From: Micrococcus porci
Lineage (GTDB): Bacteria > Actinomycetota > Actinomycetes > Actinomycetales > Micrococcaceae
DNA: 64,000 bases
Direction: 5' to 3'
Assembly: GCF_020097155.1 (NCBI RefSeq)
Contig: NZ_CP083691.1
Location: forward strand, 2,108,001-2,172,000
The notes beneath the pieces were generated by a model. It saw only the letters and a list, made by a program, of their open reading frames with translations. It ran no database searches and was not told the DNA's origin. Shown here piece by piece: positions 60,745-64,000 of the stretch. Both the position numbers and the translations under genes were made by a program. The number at the start of each line of letters is the position of its first letter. The first letter of the stretch is position 1.

Positions 60745-61673
60745 GGCTCCATTCTCCCATCCGAGGGCGGCGCGACGAGGGCACCCGTCCGCACGGCGGC
60801 CAGGAACCGCTCACGGCCGGTGTGGTCCGGCAGCACCCGGACGTCCTCGAAGCGACCCCCGAGGCGGGCCTCCGCGGCCAGGGCCTCCCCTTGCGCCTCG
60901 TGGTGCTCCATGACGAGCCGGCCCCCGGGTCGCAGGAGGCCCGCGGCGCGGGCGATGATCCCCCGGGGGATCCGCAGCCCGGCCGCGTCCCCGCCGTAGA
61001 GGGCCGTGGGCGGATCCGCGAGCGCCTCGGCCTGGACGGGCAGCTCCGCGTCCGGGACATACGGCGGATTGGAGAGGACGACGTCCACGGTGCCGTCCAG
61101 GTCCGCGCACGCGACAAGGGCATCGCCTTGTCGCAGGTCCACTCCGCGCGGCTCGAGGTTCCGTCGGGCCCACGCCAGGGCCGCGTCCTCCCGCTCGACG
61201 GCCGTCACCGCCACGTCGCGGTGGCGCTCCTCGGCCCAGGCGGCCACTGCGGCGGCGATCGCCCCCGAGCCCGTGCACAGGTCGACCACCCGCGCCGGCC
61301 CGTCCAGCACGGCCAGCGCCCGGATGCCCTCCTCCACCAGCAGCTCGGTCTCCGGCCGCGGGACGAACACCCCCGGGCCCACCTCGAGCGTGAGCCCGTG
61401 GAACGCGGCCGCCCCCGTGATGTGCTGCAGCGGCTCGCGCACGGCCCGGCGCTCCACCAGGGCTCCGAAGGCCTCCGCCTGCCCGGGGCCGGGCGCGGCC
61501 CCCGCGAGCACGCGGGCCAGCAGCGTGCCGCGGTCCCCGCCCAGCAGGTGGGACAGCAGCAGCTCCGCATCGGCCCGCGGGGAGTCCACGCCCGCGGCCC
61601 GCAGGGTGGCCGCGGCCTGCCGCAGCAGCGCCGACCAGTCCGCGGGCGGCGTCGCCGGTCCGGACGAGGTCAC
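60741..61673 (-). CDS. prmC: Peptide chain release factor N5-glutamine methyltransferase
   Basis: A 310-aa SAM-dependent enzyme that methylates the Gln of the GGQ motif in release factors. [18 protein letters not shown] (about residue 118) is the SAM loop and [17 protein letters not shown] (about 192) the catalytic N-P-P-Y. It is coupled by a GTGA overlap to prfA, its substrate's gene. Confidence 0.96.
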   Translation of the reverse strand: MTSSGPATPPADWSALLRQAAATLRAAGVDSPRADAELLLSHLLGGDRGTLLARVLAGAAPGPGQAEAFGALVERRAVREPLQHITGAAAFHGLTLEVGPGVFVPRPETELLVEEGIRALAVLDGPARVVDLCTGSGAIAAAVAAWAEERHRDVAVTAVEREDAALAWARRNLEPRGVDLRQGDALVACADLDGTVDVVLSNPPYVPDAELPVQAEALADPPTALYGGDAAGLRIPRGIIARAAGLLRPGGRLVMEHHEAQGEALAAEARLGGRFEDVRVLPDHTGRERFLAAVRTGALVAPPSDGRMEP

Positions 61674-62764
61674 CGCGCCTCCTCCCCCAGCCGCGCCAAG
61701 CGACGCTGCTCGTCGAGGGCGACGCAGGAGTCGATCACCGGGTCGAGCGCCCCGTCCAGGACAGCGTCGAGGTTGTGCGCCTTGAAGCCGGTGCGGTGGT
61801 CGGCGATGCGGTTCTCCGGGAAGTTGTAGGTGCGGATCCGCTCGGAGCGGTCCATGGTGCGCACCTGGGCCGAGCGCGCGGCCGAGTCCTCCGCGTCCCG
61901 CTCCGCCCGCTGTCGCTCCAGCAGGCGCGAGCGCAGCACCCGCAGCGCCGCCTCCCGGTTCTGGATCTGCGACTTCTCGTTCTGCATGGACACGACGATC
62001 CCCGTGGGCAGGTGCGTCAGGCGCACCGCGGAGTCGGTGGTGTTGACGGACTGGCCGCCCGGCCCGGAGGAGCGGAACACGTCCGTCTTGAGGTCGTTGG
62101 GGTCGATCTGCACCTCGTCGGGGGCGTCGGCCTCGGGCAGCACGAGCACGCCGGCGGCCGAGGTGTGGATGCGCCCGGCGGACTCCGTGACCGGCACCCG
62201 CTGGACGCGATGCACCCCGCCCTCGTGCTTCAGGCGGGCGTAGACGCCCTCCGCCGGGTCCTGGGCGGAGCCGCGCACCGCCACGTGGACGTCCTTGAAG
62301 CCGCCCAGGTCCGAGTGGGTGGCCGAGAGGACCTCCGTCCGCCAGCCCCGCGACTCCGCGTAGCGCAGGTACATGCGCAGCAGGTCGCCGGCGAACAGCG
62401 CGGCCTCCTCGCCGCCCTCGCCGCCCTTGATCTCGAGGATCACGTCGCGCCCGTCGTCCGGGTCCCGCGGGATCAGCAGCCGGCGCAGGCGCTCGGCCGC
62501 CTCGTCCGCGGCGGCCTCCAAGGCGGGCACCTCCGCGGCGAAGGCGGCGGCGTCCTCCCCCGGCGCCGCGGCCAGCTCCCTCGCGTCGTCCCGGTCCGCC
62601 ACCGCCTGCTCCCACTCCCGGTGGGCCGCGACCACCGCCCCCAGCTCCGCGTACCGCCGCCCCACGCGGCGGGCGCGGGCGGCGTCGGCGTGGAGCGCGG
62701 GGTCGGAGAGCTGGCCGGCCAGCTCGCGGTGCTCGGCGAGCAGACGCTCGACGGACTCGAACAC
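61670..62764 (-). CDS. prfA: Peptide chain release factor 1
   Basis: A 364-aa RF1 that reads UAA and UAG. The codon-recognition P-x-T motif is PVT in [15 protein letters not shown] (near residue 185). The catalytic GGQ is in [18 protein letters not shown] (near 232). GTG 62764 is preceded by AGGAGG. It is followed by prmC in a 4-nt overlap. The usual actinobacterial rpmE between rho and prfA is absent. Confidence 0.97.
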   Translation of the reverse strand: MFESVERLLAEHRELAGQLSDPALHADAARARRVGRRYAELGAVVAAHREWEQAVADRDDARELAAAPGEDAAAFAAEVPALEAAADEAAERLRRLLIPRDPDDGRDVILEIKGGEGGEEAALFAGDLLRMYLRYAESRGWRTEVLSATHSDLGGFKDVHVAVRGSAQDPAEGVYARLKHEGGVHRVQRVPVTESAGRIHTSAAGVLVLPEADAPDEVQIDPNDLKTDVFRSSGPGGQSVNTTDSAVRLTHLPTGIVVSMQNEKSQIQNREAALRVLRSRLLERQRAERDAEDSAARSAQVRTMDRSERIRTYNFPENRIADHRTGFKAHNLDAVLDGALDPVIDSCVALDEQRRLARLGEEAR

Positions 62765-62812
62765 GGTGCCTCCTGGTGACGGGTCGGGGTGGCGGGACGG
62801 GGCGGACGACGA

Positions 62813-62853
62813 CGGCCCCGCCGCCGGACCGCGCGGGTCCGACGGCGGGGCCG
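62813..62853. terminator. Hairpin between rho and prfA
   Basis: GC-rich arms CGGCCCCGCCG and CGGCGGGGCCG pair over 11 bp, with an inner GGACC/GGTCC stem, 17 nt after the rho stop. Confidence 0.7.
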
Positions 62854-62869
62854 CACGGTCAGGCGGGAC

Positions 62870-64000
62870 TCAGTCGTCGCCCTTGGAGCCCAGCGTGGTC
62901 TTGGAGACCAGCATGAGGAACTCCGCGTTGGACGCGGTGTCCTTGATCTTGTTGGTGAGCAGCTCGAGGGCCTGCTGGGTGTCCAGGCCGGAGAGGACGC
63001 GGCGCAGCTTCCACATGATCTTGACCTCCTCCGGGGAGAGCAGGACCTCCTCGCGGCGGGTGCCGGACGCGTTGACGTCCACCGCCGGGAAGATGCGGCG
63101 CTCGGCGAGCTGCCGGGACAGCCGCAGCTCCATGTTGCCGGTGCCCTTGAACTCCTCGAAGATGACCTCGTCCATGCGGGAGCCGGTCTCCACCAGGGCG
63201 GTGGCGAGGATGGTCAGCGAGCCGCCGTTCTCGATGTTGCGCGCGGCGCCGAAGAACTTCTTCGGCGGGTACAGCGCGGCCGAGTCGACGCCGCCGGAGA
63301 GGATGCGGCCCGAGGCCGGGGCGGCCAGGTTGTAGGCGCGGCCCAGGCGGGTCATGGAGTCGAGGAGCACGACGACGTCGCGGCCCATCTCCACGAGGCG
63401 CTTGGCGCGCTCGATGGCCAGCTCCGCCACGGTGGTGTGGTCCTCGGCCGGGCGGTCGAAGGTGGAGGCGATGACCTCGCCGGCCACGGAGCGCTGCATG
63501 TCCGTGACCTCCTCGGGACGCTCGTCCACGAGGACCATCATCAGGTGCACCTCGGGGTTGTTCCGGGTGATGGCGTTGGCGATGGACTGCAGGATCATCG
63601 TCTTGCCCGCCTTGGGCGGGGAGACGATCAGGCCGCGCTGGCCCTTGCCGATGGGGCTGATGAGGTCGATCACGCGCGGGCCGACCAGCTTGTGGTCGGA
63701 CTCCAGGCGCAGGCGCTCGGTGGGGTACAGCGGCACGAGCTTGCCGAACTCCACGCGCTGCGGGTTCTCCTCCGCCGGCTGGCCGTTCACGGTGGTGACC
63801 TTGACCAGCGCGTTGAACTTCTGGTTGCGGCCGCCGCCGGAGTGCGGCTTCTCGCCCTCGCGCGGGGCGCGGATCGCGCCGACGACGGCGTCGCCCTTGC
63901 GCAGGCCGAACTTCTTGACCATGGCCAGGGAGACGTAGACGTCCTTCTCCCCCGGCAGGTACCCGGAGGTGCGGACGAACGCGTAGTTGTCCAGCACGTC
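62870..64000 (-). CDS. rho: Transcription termination factor Rho, 3' part
   Basis: The 5' end lies beyond the right edge; 376 residues are visible, covering the end of the RNA-binding domain and the whole ATPase domain. IVSPPKAGKTMILQSIANAI is Walker A. VLVDERPEEVTDMQRSVAGEV and VVVLLDSMTRLGRAYN are R-loop/Walker B segments, and SGRILSGGVDSAALYPPKKFFGAARN follows. The actinobacterial N-terminal insertion cannot be seen. Confidence 0.98.
   Translation of the reverse strand, partial: DVLDNYAFVRTSGYLPGEKDVYVSLAMVKKFGLRKGDAVVGAIRAPREGEKPHSGGGRNQKFNALVKVTTVNGQPAEENPQRVEFGKLVPLYPTERLRLESDHKLVGPRVIDLISPIGKGQRGLIVSPPKAGKTMILQSIANAITRNNPEVHLMMVLVDERPEEVTDMQRSVAGEVIASTFDRPAEDHTTVAELAIERAKRLVEMGRDVVVLLDSMTRLGRAYNLAAPASGRILSGGVDSAALYPPKKFFGAARNIENGGSLTILATALVETGSRMDEVIFEEFKGTGNMELRLSRQLAERRIFPAVDVNASGTRREEVLLSPEEVKIMWKLRRVLSGLDTQQALELLTNKIKDTASNAEFLMLVSKTTLGSKGDD

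Overview
The window is a very GC-rich actinobacterial chromosome segment. Gene content and order point to the Micrococcaceae, most likely Micrococcus or a close relative. The clues are dense third-position G/C, NucS/EndoMS mismatch repair, and the cluster rho-prfA-prmC-tsaC-wecA-atp-DUF2550. The block clpS-DUF2017-murI-metallo-beta-lactamase-rph-ITPase beside pncB, together with several DUFs largely confined to Actinobacteria, points the same way. The genus call is inference, since there is no rRNA here to confirm it.

Layout. Positions 1-2832 hold a lower-GC polymorphic toxin/immunity locus on the minus strand. It contains an HNH-type nuclease toxin with a broken reading frame, a 245-aa unknown protein stop/start-coupled to the toxin's out-of-frame tail, and a partial second immunity-like gene at the edge. 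Two GNAT acetyltransferases follow on the plus strand. Positions 4052-17853 are a minus-strand metabolic block: ybdD, cstA, ilvE, leuB, metG, serA, ilvC, ilvN, ilvB and ilvD. This is most of the branched-chain amino acid route plus the first step of serine synthesis. Positions 17988-25995 run mainly plus: an unknown protein, tRNA-Lys(CTT), bcp, tRNA-Leu(TAG), a Tat-type lipoprotein, mqo and an RND exporter. Positions 25946-33982 hold sbcC-sbcD, an ADP-ribosylglycohydrolase, and a coupled chain of exonuclease-BRCT, ITPase and RNase PH. Positions 34003-39661 carry a metallo-beta-lactamase, murI, DUF2017, clpS, then pncB-pncA and an ATPase. Positions 39703-41222 form a two-gene cassette of lower GC, a secreted DUF2599-like protein and a one-helix membrane protein. 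Positions 41321-50751 hold a helicase, DUF3039, an ABC exporter pair, a thioredoxin-fold TPR protein, an AI-2E family permease, a zinc-ribbon protein, nucS and nagA. Positions 50718-64000 hold DUF2550, the complete F1Fo ATP synthase operon, and wecA, tsaC, prmC, prfA and the 3' part of rho.

How it works together. The window is mostly housekeeping: BCAA synthesis, energy metabolism (ATP synthase, quinone-linked malate oxidation), translation termination and factor modification, DNA break processing (SbcCD), mismatch repair (NucS), NAD salvage (pncA, pncB) and envelope precursors (murI, wecA). Two small accessory loci stand out as possible conflict systems: the frameshifted HNH toxin locus and the DUF2599 cassette.

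Regulation. At least sixteen genes have a TANNNT -10 hexamer ending 6-8 nt before the start codon, which predicts leaderless mRNAs. leuB and ilvB share an upstream motif (GTCTCACT...GACGGG) at matching distance from their predicted transcription starts. No gap without a gene exceeds about 210 bp; the longest is 58262-58472, before atpB. No CRISPR array, insertion sequence, rRNA or prophage was found.
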